NCBI GenBank assembly: GCA_007120035.1
Contig: SKON01000033.1
Coordinates: 1 to 36,514 of the forward strand
Direction: 5' to 3'
Source: Myxococcales bacterium
GTDB lineage: Bacteria > Myxococcota_A > Bradymonadia > Bradymonadales > Bradymonadaceae
Length of the DNA stretch: 36,514 nucleotides
The position numbers and the translations under genes were made by a program. Below are positions 25,000 through 34,200 of this stretch, piece after piece. A model generated the notes under the pieces. That model saw nothing but the letters and a program-made list of their open reading frames with translations, did no database searches and was not told where the DNA came from. Positions within the stretch are counted from its first letter, which is position 1, and every line of letters starts with the position of its first letter.

Positions 25000-25963
25000 T
25001 CGGCAGGTGGCGGTCTAAGAACTCGTAGGTGTCGGCCCAGCACTGGCGGGCTCGAGAGCGCCACACGAAGGCGTGAAAGGCGTGGAGTTCGTTGGGGTAA
25101 TACCGGGCCACGACGTCGCCGCCGAGGCGGAAGAGGGCGGCCTCCAGGCGGCGTGTGTCGTCGATCAGGGGGTCTTTGGTGCCCACGGGGGCGAAGATCG
25201 GGGGGAAGTCGTCGGGGAGGCGGTTCATCTTCTCCAGGACGACCAGGGGATCGGCGAGTCGGGAGGACCTACGGTGCAGGTAGGACGAGGGCTTCAGGTA
25301 GTCCCGGTGGACCTCTTCGATGCGGTGAAAGAGCCACGGGGGGAGGGGCTTCTTCTTGCGGAGGTATCGCTCGGGGTCGGAGACCTGGAGGATCCCGCAG
25401 GCCACCATGGCGGCCCGGGGGGCGACGTCGAGGCGGTAGACCCGTTGCATCCAGGCTTCGTCAAAGGGGACCGCCGAGGCCAGCGCGAGGTTGGCCGTGA
25501 GGTTGGCGCCCGCCGACTCTCCGGCGATGAGGATCTCCTCGGGGTTGCCGCCGTAGTTGGCGATGTGGTGGCGGACCCACTCGAAGGCGTGGCAGGTGTC
25601 GACCAGGGCGGCCGGGAAGGGGTGGCGGGGAGCGAGGCGGTAGTTGATGCAGACCACCACATACCCGCGGCGGGCGAAGCCGAGAGCCATCACCCAGTGG
25701 CTGTCCTTGGACATGAATCGGAATCCGCCGCCGTGGACGTAGAAGACGACCGGGGCGTGGCCTTCGAGGCCTCGTGGGCGGTAGATGTCCAGGCGGTGTG
25801 CGGGGTGTCCGGAGCGGCGATAGGCGATGTCGGCGAAGAGTTCCACCCCGTGGAACCCGGGCTTGGCCGGGGGCAGGCTGCCTCCGGCGGCGGCGCCGCC
25901 GGCGAAGAAGGCCTCGATGACGCGACCGGCGACCCAGGAGTGGAGCGGTTCTCGGCGGGTCAT
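24980..25963 (-). CDS. alpha/beta hydrolase, HSL-type esterase/lipase
   Basis: A 327-residue hydrolase of the hormone-sensitive-lipase family. The oxyanion motif HGGG is at 77-80, the nucleophile S150 is in GESAG, an Asp is in GTKDPLIDDT, and the His is in ELHAFHAF. No signal peptide is clear, so it is probably cytoplasmic or membrane-associated. Its ATG overlaps the desaturase stop (ATGA), so the two are translationally coupled; the 3' end overlaps apgM by 20 bp on the other strand. The link to a plasmalogen desaturase suggests a lipid ester substrate, which is inference. Confidence 0.93.
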   Translation of the reverse strand: MTRREPLHSWVAGRVIEAFFAGGAAAGGSLPPAKPGFHGVELFADIAYRRSGHPAHRLDIYRPRGLEGHAPVVFYVHGGGFRFMSKDSHWVMALGFARRGYVVVCINYRLAPRHPFPAALVDTCHAFEWVRHHIANYGGNPEEILIAGESAGANLTANLALASAVPFDEAWMQRVYRLDVAPRAAMVACGILQVSDPERYLRKKKPLPPWLFHRIEEVHRDYLKPSSYLHRRSSRLADPLVVLEKMNRLPDDFPPIFAPVGTKDPLIDDTRRLEAALFRLGGDVVARYYPNELHAFHAFVWRSRARQCWADTYEFLDRHLPIKPQTS

Positions 25964-26700
25964 CCGCTGGCTTCCGCGTCAGCGACCTCCCGAGAGGTGC
26001 GCAGCCCGAACACCCGGCGCATCACAGCCTCGATGGTCTCGAAGAACCGGGTCTTGTGGAGGATCGGGTTCAGCCACCCACAGGTGATGCAGTAGTAGGT
26101 GTCGTATGGCGAGGTGTGGTGGACGTCGTGGTGTTCCTTGCCCAGGATCAGGCCCATCTTCTGAAGGGCCGTGATGTACCCCGGGGTCTCCTCCATGTGG
26201 GACCACTTGTGGAATTGGTTGGTCATGAAGACGCCCATGGTGAAGAAGACCGAGAAGCAGAGGACCAGGAGGTGAAAGGTGGAGGTCGGGTCGTTGAAGA
26301 TCAGGCCGATGGGGACCATATACATGGCCAGCACGATGCTGTTGTTCCCGTTGACCTCCACGTAGTCGTGCTCGACGATCCCTTTGGGATGGGTGTGGTG
26401 GTCCCGGAAGGGTTGGACGAAGCGCTCGCCGACGACGGGGGTGTCTTTGCTGCCGTAGGTGTCTCCCATCCAGTGGACGAACCCGGAGGCGAAGTCAGCG
26501 CCTACGTAGCCGATGATGGCCGTGACCGGGACCAACCAGGCGGCGGTGGTCCACCCGAGGCCGGCCAGACCGAAGTAGGCGCGGTAGGAGATCACTGCGA
26601 CCAGGACGAAGAAGCTCAAGATCGCCGTGATCTCGAGAAGTCGATGAAAGGGGGAGTATCCAAAATCTCTTCGAACAAATGCGCGAAACATCGAACTCAT
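25960..26700 (-). CDS. carF: CarF-type plasmanylethanolamine desaturase
   Basis: A 246-residue membrane protein of the lipid-desaturase family (PF10520; CarF of Myxococcus, animal TMEM189/PEDS1, Kua). These enzymes introduce the vinyl-ether bond of plasmalogens in an O2-dependent reaction. Histidine motifs are intact: SGFVHWMGDTYG, FRDHHTHPKGIVEHD, QFHKWSH and GKEHHDVHHTSPYDTYYC. Hydrophobic segments lie around 24-48, 52-75, 120-136 and 140-160. The ATG at 26700 has AAGGA eight bases upstream, whereas the ATG at 26709 overlaps that site. The stop overlaps the start of the esterase gene. In Myxococcus CarF is needed for light-induced carotenogenesis. Confidence 0.94.
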   Translation of the reverse strand: MSSMFRAFVRRDFGYSPFHRLLEITAILSFFVLVAVISYRAYFGLAGLGWTTAAWLVPVTAIIGYVGADFASGFVHWMGDTYGSKDTPVVGERFVQPFRDHHTHPKGIVEHDYVEVNGNNSIVLAMYMVPIGLIFNDPTSTFHLLVLCFSVFFTMGVFMTNQFHKWSHMEETPGYITALQKMGLILGKEHHDVHHTSPYDTYYCITCGWLNPILHKTRFFETIEAVMRRVFGLRTSREVADAEASG

Positions 26701-26837
26701 GTAGGTCATCCTTCAAAAGCAGTTCAACTAGCGGAGGCCCCCACTACAGGGGCGGCAGTTGACGATGGAAGAGGCGGTGGGCACATTGCCGTCCCAAGCC
26801 TTTGCTCCACGTTCTACCCCACCGGCGAGGGCTCGTC

Positions 26838-26867
26838 GAGACAAGCCCGACGACTCGTCGGTATAGT
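26838..26867 (+). promoter_or_regulatory. candidate promoter for the YihY/BrkB gene
   Basis: GAGACA (26838-26843) and TATAGT (26862-26867) are spaced by 18 bp, each with four or five consensus matches, about 20 bp upstream of the YihY ATG. A direct repeat CTCGTCG (26832-26838 and 26854-26860), 22 bp apart, flanks and overlaps the boxes and could bind a regulator. Confidence 0.4.
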
Positions 26868-26888
26868 GGAAACCTAGGAAAGAGGACG

Positions 26889-27941
26889 ATGGAAATCAAG
26901 GAGATCGCCGGAACGGTGGGGGCGCGGATCAAGGGTATCGCCGGGTTCTTCAAGGAGTCATTCCTGCAATGGCTTCAGGACAACGCCCTGCGACAGGCCG
27001 CGGCCCTGGCGTTCTACTCGGTGTTCTCCATCGCTCCCTTGCTGGTGATCACCATCGCGGTGGCGGGGTTCTTCTTCGGGGAGGCCGCCGTGGAGGGGGA
27101 GGTGGTGGCCCATATTGAGGAGTTCGTGGGTCGAGAGGGGGCGGTGTTGATCGAGAATATGTTGCGCCAGACCCAGCTCGGTCAGGGTGGGGTCGGGGCG
27201 ACTCTGTTAAGCCTGGGGCTGATGTTCTTCGGAGCCCTGGTGATCTTCTCGGCGCTGCAGGACGCGTTGAATCAGATCTGGGGTGTGCAGAAGGCCCCGT
27301 CGGCGGGGATCCTGTATTCGATCAAGCGTCGGCTCTTCGCGTTCGTGATGATCCTGATCGTGGGCATCCTCTTGTTGTTGGCGCTGGTCGCCAGCACGGC
27401 CTTGACCGTGGTGGAGGCGTATTGGGAGCGGTGGTTTGAGTTTGATCCCACCTTCGGGCTGTGGGCGCAGGCCGATACGGTGGTGTTCCTGCTCTTTTTT
27501 ACGGGGCTCTTCGGGGTGGTGTACAAGTTTCTGCCCGACGTGCAGATGGCCTGGAGGGACGTGTGGTTGGGGGCGTTTATGACGGCGCTCCTCTTCCTGT
27601 TGGGAGACGCGGTGATCACCCTGTATCTGACCTATACCAGCGTGGGGTCAGTGTTCGGGGCGGCCGGGACCCTCGCGGTGGTGCTGACCTGGGTGTACTA
27701 CTCGTGGATGATCATCCTGATGGGCGCGGAGATGACCCAGGTGTGGGCCCGAGAGCATGGCCGGGGGATCCGGCCGGGGAAGAACGCCGTGTTCTTGATG
27801 GACGTGACGAAGCCCGTGGGGCGTGAGGGGATCTGGAAGCATGGGGTCTGGAAAAAAAAGGCCAGCGAGGAAGCCAGAGAAGAGGGGGAGGGCAATGATG
27901 GGGGTGGGGAAGATCTGGATCCCGACGACCGTTCTGTGTAA
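26889..27941 (+). CDS. YihY/BrkB family inner-membrane protein
   Basis: A 350-residue protein with six hydrophobic segments. Family phrases include the N-terminal DNALRQAAALAFYSVFSIAP, then LGLMFFGALVIFSALQDALN, and the later FGAAGTLAVVLTWVYYSW. The start at 26889 follows an AGAGG site; the more upstream ATG gives a non-homologous leader. A charged, Glu/Gly-rich cytoplasmic tail of about 40 residues follows the membrane core. The molecular function of the family is uncertain despite the historical names RNase BN and BrkB. The metal-efflux cluster begins 27 bp after the stop, so co-transcription is possible. Confidence 0.93.
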   Translation: MEIKEIAGTVGARIKGIAGFFKESFLQWLQDNALRQAAALAFYSVFSIAPLLVITIAVAGFFFGEAAVEGEVVAHIEEFVGREGAVLIENMLRQTQLGQGGVGATLLSLGLMFFGALVIFSALQDALNQIWGVQKAPSAGILYSIKRRLFAFVMILIVGILLLLALVASTALTVVEAYWERWFEFDPTFGLWAQADTVVFLLFFTGLFGVVYKFLPDVQMAWRDVWLGAFMTALLFLLGDAVITLYLTYTSVGSVFGAAGTLAVVLTWVYYSWMIILMGAEMTQVWAREHGRGIRPGKNAVFLMDVTKPVGREGIWKHGVWKKKASEEAREEGEGNDGGGEDLDPDDRSV

Positions 27942-27968
27942 TAGTGCCCTCGTGGCAGTTCTGTAGAG

Positions 27969-28388
27969 ATGATGGCGATGAGTATCCCGTTTCGGACAAC
28001 CTTTGTGGCGCTGGTGGCGATCGTCTTCTCGACGACGCTCATGGCGCCATGCCTGTGCGCGGCGATGCCCGTGGAGGACGAGGAGAAGTGTCCCTGTTCG
28101 GAGACCACGCCGTCGCAGGACCACGAGCATCACGACTGCAGCTGTGGGTGCACCCTGGCTGGTAAGCCTGGGGAGTCTGATGGGCCTCAGGGGGCAGGAG
28201 TCTTGACTGTCACCGAGGAAGAGGTGCCGGCCGCCACGAGCTGGTGGTCGCCGGATCTTCTGGTGGCGCTCTTCGTGATTCGAGGGGCCGAAGGGCTGCA
28301 GGGCCCCGCGACGGAGGTCCATGAGCCTCCAAGCTACATGCCGGATCAATCCCGTACATTTTTGGACCACTCCACGTTCCTGATCTGA
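27969..28388 (+). CDS. small Cys/His-rich exported protein, putative metal binding
   Basis: A 139-residue protein with an N-terminal signal or anchor (residues ~8-32) and a compact Cys/His cluster at about 41-61: Cys 41, 43, 57, 59, 61 and His 52, 54, 55 (DHEHHDCSCGC). A second weakly hydrophobic stretch lies near 92-108. I recognise no named family. It lies 77 bp before the TolC/CusB/CusA genes on the same strand, so a copper/silver-binding or sensing role in the periplasm is inferred. Start could also be ATG 27972 or 27978. Confidence 0.75.
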   Translation: MMAMSIPFRTTFVALVAIVFSTTLMAPCLCAAMPVEDEEKCPCSETTPSQDHEHHDCSCGCTLAGKPGESDGPQGAGVLTVTEEEVPAATSWWSPDLLVALFVIRGAEGLQGPATEVHEPPSYMPDQSRTFLDHSTFLI

Positions 28389-28465
28389 GTGTTCGCGCCT
28401 TCGGAGCGCCCGGCGAGTCGCCGTAACACTTAGCCAATCACATCGGGAACACCTGGAGTGGAGTC

Positions 28466-29809
28466 ATGAAACTCTCGTCGCAGAGGGTCGCGTCCGCGAT
28501 CGCTGTCGCCACGGGTCTCCTCGCCGCGCTGCCGGTCAGCGCGGGGGAGGCCGTGGTGGAGATCGGGCAGCTCGACGCGTTGATCGAGTCAGACAATCAG
28601 AGCCTGCGGGCAGCGGAAGAGCGGGCCGAGGCGTCCCGGTTGGAGGCCACCGCCGCCGAGGAGCAGTGGCCCCAGCCGATGCTGGAGTACATGTTCGAGG
28701 TCGGCGCGCCCTGGACGGGCCATCTTTCGACGGGCCATATGGTGCAGGTGATGCAGCGAGTGCCTCGTCGGGGAGCCCGAGAGGCGCTGGCCGGTCCTGC
28801 GAGGGCCGAGGCGGCGCTCTGGGATGCCCGTCGAGACGCCCAGCGGATGGATCTCTATCGAGCCATCCGGGTGGACCTGATCGAGCTGGCTCGGCTGGGG
28901 GAGCAGATCTCGCTGCGGGACGAAGAGGCCGGGCTCCTGAGGGACGCGCTGGCCGTGGTGGAGACTCGGTTGGATCTGGGACGGGCGGACCACAGCGAGC
29001 TCTTCCAGCTGGAGCTGGCCCGGGAGAGCGCCCTCGACGAGCGGCGGGACCTCCTGGCGCGATGGGAGGCCCGGCGGGAGGAGTTGGCTGCTCGGGTTGG
29101 GGTGGATGGGGAGGATTTGGAGTTGGGGGGGCTCGTGGAGGGGCTCCTCGATGAGTGGCTGAGGGAGGTGCCACAGAACCTGGCGTCCGTCGATGGGTGG
29201 GTCCGAGAGCACGAGCCCCGGTTGAAGGCCATGGAGGCTGAAGCTGAGGTGGCGGCGAGTCGGGTGGCGTTGGTGGATCAGCGGCTGCGTCCGTGGCCGG
29301 CGGTGATGGTGGGGTACTCCAATATGCCTCCCATGTGGGAGATGGAGGGGCCCCGGGCGCAGATGTTTCAGGTAGGTTTCTCCGTGGAGCTGCCGGTGTT
29401 CCGGAGGCAATACGACGCCGAGGGGGCGCGATGGCAGGCGGTGTCGGGGAGCGCCCTGTCGGACCGCAGCCAGGCCGAGGACGAGGCCGTGGCTGCGGCT
29501 CGAGGGGTGGCGTCGACGGTGTCCTCGAGGGTGGAGCGAATCGAGCGTTTTCAGCGAGAGCTCTTGCCCCTGGCCGAGGATCTGGGCCGGCAGGTGCTGA
29601 TCTCGATGGAGATTGGGGAGCGGACGGCATCGGACCTCTTGGTGGCCGTGCAGCAAGAGGTGGGGTTGCAGGCCCGGTTGGTGGACCTGAGGGCGGCGCT
29701 GCTGGCGGATCTGGTGGAGCTTCAGCGGTGGACGGGAGGCCGGTTCGGAGAAGGGACCCCCTTCGCATATCCGCATGGCGACTCGGGAAGGGACGGAGGT
29801 GAGCGATGA
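28466..29809 (+). CDS. cusC: TolC-family outer-membrane efflux protein (CusC-like)
   Basis: A 447-residue protein with a signal peptide (residues ~1-26, ending VSAGE) and no lipobox, so it is not lipidated, unlike E. coli CusC. Long helical segments with internal duplication are typical of TolC-family barrels and tunnels: RMDLYRAIRVDLIELARLGE, and the turn VGYSNMPPMWEMEGPRAQMF with several Met. The Met-rich stretch (residues ~280-305) would suit Cu(I)/Ag(I). The stop overlaps cusB by ATGA. It should form the outer-membrane channel of the tripartite pump. Confidence 0.9.
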   Translation: MKLSSQRVASAIAVATGLLAALPVSAGEAVVEIGQLDALIESDNQSLRAAEERAEASRLEATAAEEQWPQPMLEYMFEVGAPWTGHLSTGHMVQVMQRVPRRGAREALAGPARAEAALWDARRDAQRMDLYRAIRVDLIELARLGEQISLRDEEAGLLRDALAVVETRLDLGRADHSELFQLELARESALDERRDLLARWEARREELAARVGVDGEDLELGGLVEGLLDEWLREVPQNLASVDGWVREHEPRLKAMEAEAEVAASRVALVDQRLRPWPAVMVGYSNMPPMWEMEGPRAQMFQVGFSVELPVFRRQYDAEGARWQAVSGSALSDRSQAEDEAVAAARGVASTVSSRVERIERFQRELLPLAEDLGRQVLISMEIGERTASDLLVAVQQEVGLQARLVDLRAALLADLVELQRWTGGRFGEGTPFAYPHGDSGRDGGER

Positions 29810-31287
29810 AGAATTGGAAGTGGTTGTTGATTCTGGTCGCCGCCGTCGCGGCGTTTCTAGTGGGCCGGGCCACCGTCGATGACGGTGAGGAGGCCGAGGC
29901 CGCCGAGGAGGTCGCCGAGGAACAGGAGTATACCTGTCCGATGCACCCACAGATTCGGCAGCAGGGGTTTGGGACCTGCCCGATCTGCCATATGGATCTG
30001 GTGCCCGCCGGGGGCTCGAGCTCCGGCGATGAACCGTCGGTCCATCTCTCCGAGGGGGCGCGTCGGATGGGGCGGGTGCAGAACGAGTATGTGCAGCGGG
30101 GATCGGTGTCGTCGGAGCTGCGGCTCTTCGGGACGGTGGAGATCAATGAGAACGCCGAGGTGGACCTGACGGCGTGGACCGGTGGACGAATCGAGTCGTT
30201 GAGGGTGGCGGCCATCGGAGAGAGGGTGCGCCGGGGTCAGCTCCTGGCGCGAGTGTACAGCCCGGAGCTGCTGGCGGCGCAGCGGACGCTCCTGCAGGCT
30301 CGGGAGAACGCCGACGACGCCCGGGAAGCCGGCAGCGAGCGGCGTCTGCGAGCCGCCGAGGCGTCTTTGGAGGCGGCCCGGGCGGAGCTGCGGCTGTTGG
30401 GAGTCGACGCCCGGCAGGTGGCGGCCATCGAGGAGAGCGGTCGAGCGCAGGAGACGGTGGACGTTTACGCTACGGCGTCGGGGACGGTGCGGGCCAGATA
30501 TGCATCGGAGGGGGACTACGTGAACACAGGCGACCCGATCTTGTCGCTGGCGGCGCTGGATACGGTGTGGGTGCAGCTAGAGATCTTCGAGCGGGACTTG
30601 CCGCGAGTGGACGTCGGTGCCCCGGTGACCGTGGAGATCCCGGGGGCTTCAGAGACCGTGGAGGGGCGGCTCGAGTTTCTCGCTCCCGAGGTGAATCGGG
30701 ACCGTCGGACAGTTCGGGGCCGGGTCGTGTTGCCCAACGAGGACGGGCGTCTGCGGCCGGGGATGTATGTTCGTGCCACCCTGGAGGTGGCCGAGAGCGA
30801 CGACGCGCTGACGGTGTCGCGATCGGCGGTCCTGTGGACCGGGGAACGATCGGTGGTCTACGTCTACGATCGAGGTCTGGATCCGCCGGGGTATGTGCCT
30901 CGGGTGGTGAAGTTGGGGCCTGTCGTGGGCGACCGGCGGGTGATCTTGGAGGGGCTGGACGAGGCCGAGGAGGTGGCCGCCCGGGGGGCGTTCCGGATCG
31001 ACGCGTCGCTGCAGATTCAAGGGGGGCCGACGATGATGAGCCTCTTCGCCGGGGAGGAAGAGTGGGCCGAGACTGTGGGGGAGGCGCCGCCGGTAGAGGT
31101 GGATCCCGAGGGGTCGGAGTTCGACCCGCCCATCGATCCCGGTCGTCTCCCCGACGAGGTCTGGTACTGCGATATGGGGACCACTCACTGGGCCCAGCCA
31201 GAGAAGGGCGACGATGAGTGCCCGCTCTGCGGGATGCGACTGACGGAGAAGACTGGAGAGGAGGGGCATCATGGCCATGACCATTGA
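29806..31287 (+). CDS. cusB: heavy-metal RND efflux periplasmic adaptor (CusB-like) with two metal-binding modules
   Basis: A 493-residue membrane-fusion protein with an N-terminal anchor (residues ~5-22). Residues 42-69 are a heavy-metal-binding domain with YTCPMHPQI and CPICHMDLVP. The adaptor core follows: a barrel-sandwich/lipoyl half (NAEVDLTAWTGGRIESLRV), a helical hairpin (~155-215), the second lipoyl half and a beta-barrel (VWVQLEIFERDLPRVDVGAP). Residues ~450-493 repeat a diverged metal module (WYCDMGTTHW, then CPLCGMRL) and end HHGHDH. It links CusA to CusC and likely captures Cu/Ag. Its 3' end overlaps cusA by 17 bp. Confidence 0.94.
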   Translation: MKNWKWLLILVAAVAAFLVGRATVDDGEEAEAAEEVAEEQEYTCPMHPQIRQQGFGTCPICHMDLVPAGGSSSGDEPSVHLSEGARRMGRVQNEYVQRGSVSSELRLFGTVEINENAEVDLTAWTGGRIESLRVAAIGERVRRGQLLARVYSPELLAAQRTLLQARENADDAREAGSERRLRAAEASLEAARAELRLLGVDARQVAAIEESGRAQETVDVYATASGTVRARYASEGDYVNTGDPILSLAALDTVWVQLEIFERDLPRVDVGAPVTVEIPGASETVEGRLEFLAPEVNRDRRTVRGRVVLPNEDGRLRPGMYVRATLEVAESDDALTVSRSAVLWTGERSVVYVYDRGLDPPGYVPRVVKLGPVVGDRRVILEGLDEAEEVAARGAFRIDASLQIQGGPTMMSLFAGEEEWAETVGEAPPVEVDPEGSEFDPPIDPGRLPDEVWYCDMGTTHWAQPEKGDDECPLCGMRLTEKTGEEGHHGHDH

Positions 31288-34200
31288 GAAGTCCCTGCTG
31301 GAGTCGATCATCGAGGGTGCGCTGAGGCAGCGGTTCGTGGTGGCGCTTGTGACGGGCCTGGTCGTCGCCGCCGGGGTGTTCGTCGCGCCTTTCGCCTGGG
31401 AGCTTGGGATCGATCGAGATCCGGTGCCTGTGGACGCGATCCCGGACCTGAGCGAGAACCAGCAGATCGTCTTTACGGAGTGGCCCGGGCGGTCACCACA
31501 GGATGTGGAGGACCAGATCACCTATCCGCTGACGGCGGAGCTGCTGGGGATCCCTCGGGTACAGACGGTGCGAAGCACCAGTATGTTCGGGTTTTCGTCG
31601 ATCTACGTGATCTTCGAGGAGGGGGCGGAGTACTACTGGACCCGAGCGCGGGTCAACGAGACCCTGGCGAGCCTGGCGCCGGGGATCCTCCCCGACGGCG
31701 TGCGGCCCCAGATGGGGCCCAACGCGACAGCGCTGGGGCAGATCTTCTGGTACACCCTGGAGGGGCGGGACGCCGACGGAGAGTTCACGGGGGGGTGGGA
31801 TGACGATGAGCTCCGGGCTTTGCAGGACTTCACGATTCGGCAGGTGCTGGGGAGCGCCGAGGGGGTCGCCGAGGTGGCCTCCATCGGGGGGCAGGTCCGG
31901 GAGTACCACGTCGACGTCGACCCCGACGCGATGCGGGCCTTCGGGGTCACCCTGGAGGACGTGATCGGCGCCGTGGGGGCGTCCAACCAGGAGGTAGGCG
32001 CCCGGACCACGGAGATCAATGGGGTGGAGTATATGATCCGGGGGCTGGGGTTCGTGCGGGGAATCGAGGATCTAGAACAGGCCGTGATCCGCACTGTGGA
32101 CGGTGTCCCCGTGACGGTCGCCGACGTAGCCCGGGTGGAGCTGGGGCCGGGGCTGCGGCGAGGGGCGCTGACGCGCAGTGGGGTCGACGTGGTCGGTGGG
32201 GTGGTGACGGCCCGGTATGGGGCGAACCCGCGAGAGGTGATCGAGAACGTCAAGGAAGCGATCGACGAGGTGCAGCGGTCCTTACCGCGGCGAACCCTGG
32301 AAGATGGGACGGTCTCGCAGGTGACGATCGTACCGTTCTACGACCGAACGGAGCTGATCGAGCGGACCCTGGGGACCCTGAGTTCGGCGCTCTATCAGCA
32401 GATCCTGATCACCGTGCTGGTGATCCTCTTGTTGATGCTCCACCTGCGGACGTCGCTCCTGGTGTCGAGCTTGCTGCCGTTGGCGGTGCTGGCGACCTTC
32501 GTGGCCATGAAGGTCGGGGGGGTGGACGCCAATGTGGTGGCGTTGGCGGGGATCGCGATCGCCATCGGGACGATGGTGGATATGGCGATCGTGATCACCG
32601 AAAACATCGCCCAGCATCTGGACAGGGCCGAAGAGGAGGGGAGCGACGAAGATCGGATCACCCTGGTCGCCCGGGGGGCCGCGGAGGTGGCTCCGGCGGT
32701 GGTCACGGCGATCGCGACGACGGTGATCAGCTTCTTGCCGGTCTTCTTGCTCACCGGGCAGGAGGGGCGGCTCTTCACGCCGCTGGCGTTTACGAAGACC
32801 TTCGCGTTGGTGGCCAGCCTCGGGGTGGCCGTGGTGGTGATCCCCGTGGTGGCCTCAGCGGTGCTGGGGAAGGTGGTGTCGGCGCGGTGGGTGAAGCAGG
32901 CCGGGGCGGTGGTGCTCGGCGCGGCCAGCGTCGGGGTGTTGCTGTCGGGGATGGTCCTGGTGGGGATCGCGCTCCTGACAGCCAGCATCGCCTACCTGGT
33001 GGAGGTGAGCCTGAAGGGAAGGATCACCTGGACGAAGCTGAACTGGGATCAGGAGGTGCGGGCGGTGTGCCGGGCCGTCACCCTGGGGGCGATCGTGGTG
33101 GTCGTGGGGTGGCTCCTGACGGAGTCCTGGATGCCGCTGGGGGCCGGCGTGGGAGACGGGATGAACCTCTTCTTCGTGTTGATGAGCGCCCTGGGGCTGA
33201 TCCTGGTGTTCTGGCTCTTTCGGCTGGGGTACCCGTGGATCCTGCGGTGGTTCTTGGCGAATAAGGCGGTCTTCTATCCGATGCCTGTGGTGGTCGCCGT
33301 GGCGGGGGTGACGATCTGGCTTGGGTTTTCGGCGGTCTTCGGGTGGCTCCCAGAGCGGGTGCACCGCAGTGATCTGGGGCAGTGGCTTCATCACGAGGTG
33401 CCGGGGCTGGATCGAGAGTTCATGCCCCATCTGGACGAGGGGGCGTTTCTGTATATGCCATCGTCGATGCCCCACGCGTCGTCGGGGCAAGTCCTGGAGA
33501 TGATCCAGCAGTTGGACCTGCTCTTTGAGTCCGTCCCGGAGGTGGAGTACTCCGTGGGCAAGATGGGGCGGGCGGAGACGGCGCTGGACCCGGCGCCTCT
33601 GGCGATGGTGGAGACCGTGATCCTGTACATCCCGGAGTATCGGCAGGACGATCAAGGGCGTCGGATGCGGTTCGCCATAGGGGAGGACGGGGAGTTTCTC
33701 CGGGACGACGACGGGGAGCTGATCGAGGATCCCCGGGGGACCCCCTATCGGCAGTGGAGAGATGAGATCCGCCGGCCCCGGGATATCTGGGACGAGCTGT
33801 TGGAGGCGACGGCCCATGTGCCTGGGCTGACGTCGGCGCCGCTCCTGCAGCCGATCAGCACCCGGATCGTGATGTTGCAGAGCGGGATCAGAGCCCCCAT
33901 GGCGGTGCGGTTGCAGGGGCCGGAGTTGGAGGCCCTGGGGGAGGCAGCGCTCCGGATCCAGGAGCTGCTCCGGGAGCATCCGATGGTGCAGTCGGGAGCG
34001 GTGAACGCCGATCGGCCGGTAGGTAAGCCCTATTTAGAGATCCGGCCCGATCGTGAGGAGCTGGCCCGGTACGGCGTGACCATGGCGGCGTTCCAGCGAA
34101 CGCTGGAGGTGGCCATCGGGGGGATGCCGATCACGGAGAGCGTCGAGGGCCGAGAGCGGTTCACTATTCGGGTCCGATATCCCCGGGAGCTCCGGGATGA

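Noticed and set aside
26839-26852. 14-base identity between the YihY promoter region and the fni upstream region (36127-36140)
   Set aside because: A shared 14-mer is expected by chance about this often in 36 kb of GC-rich DNA; kept only as a note.
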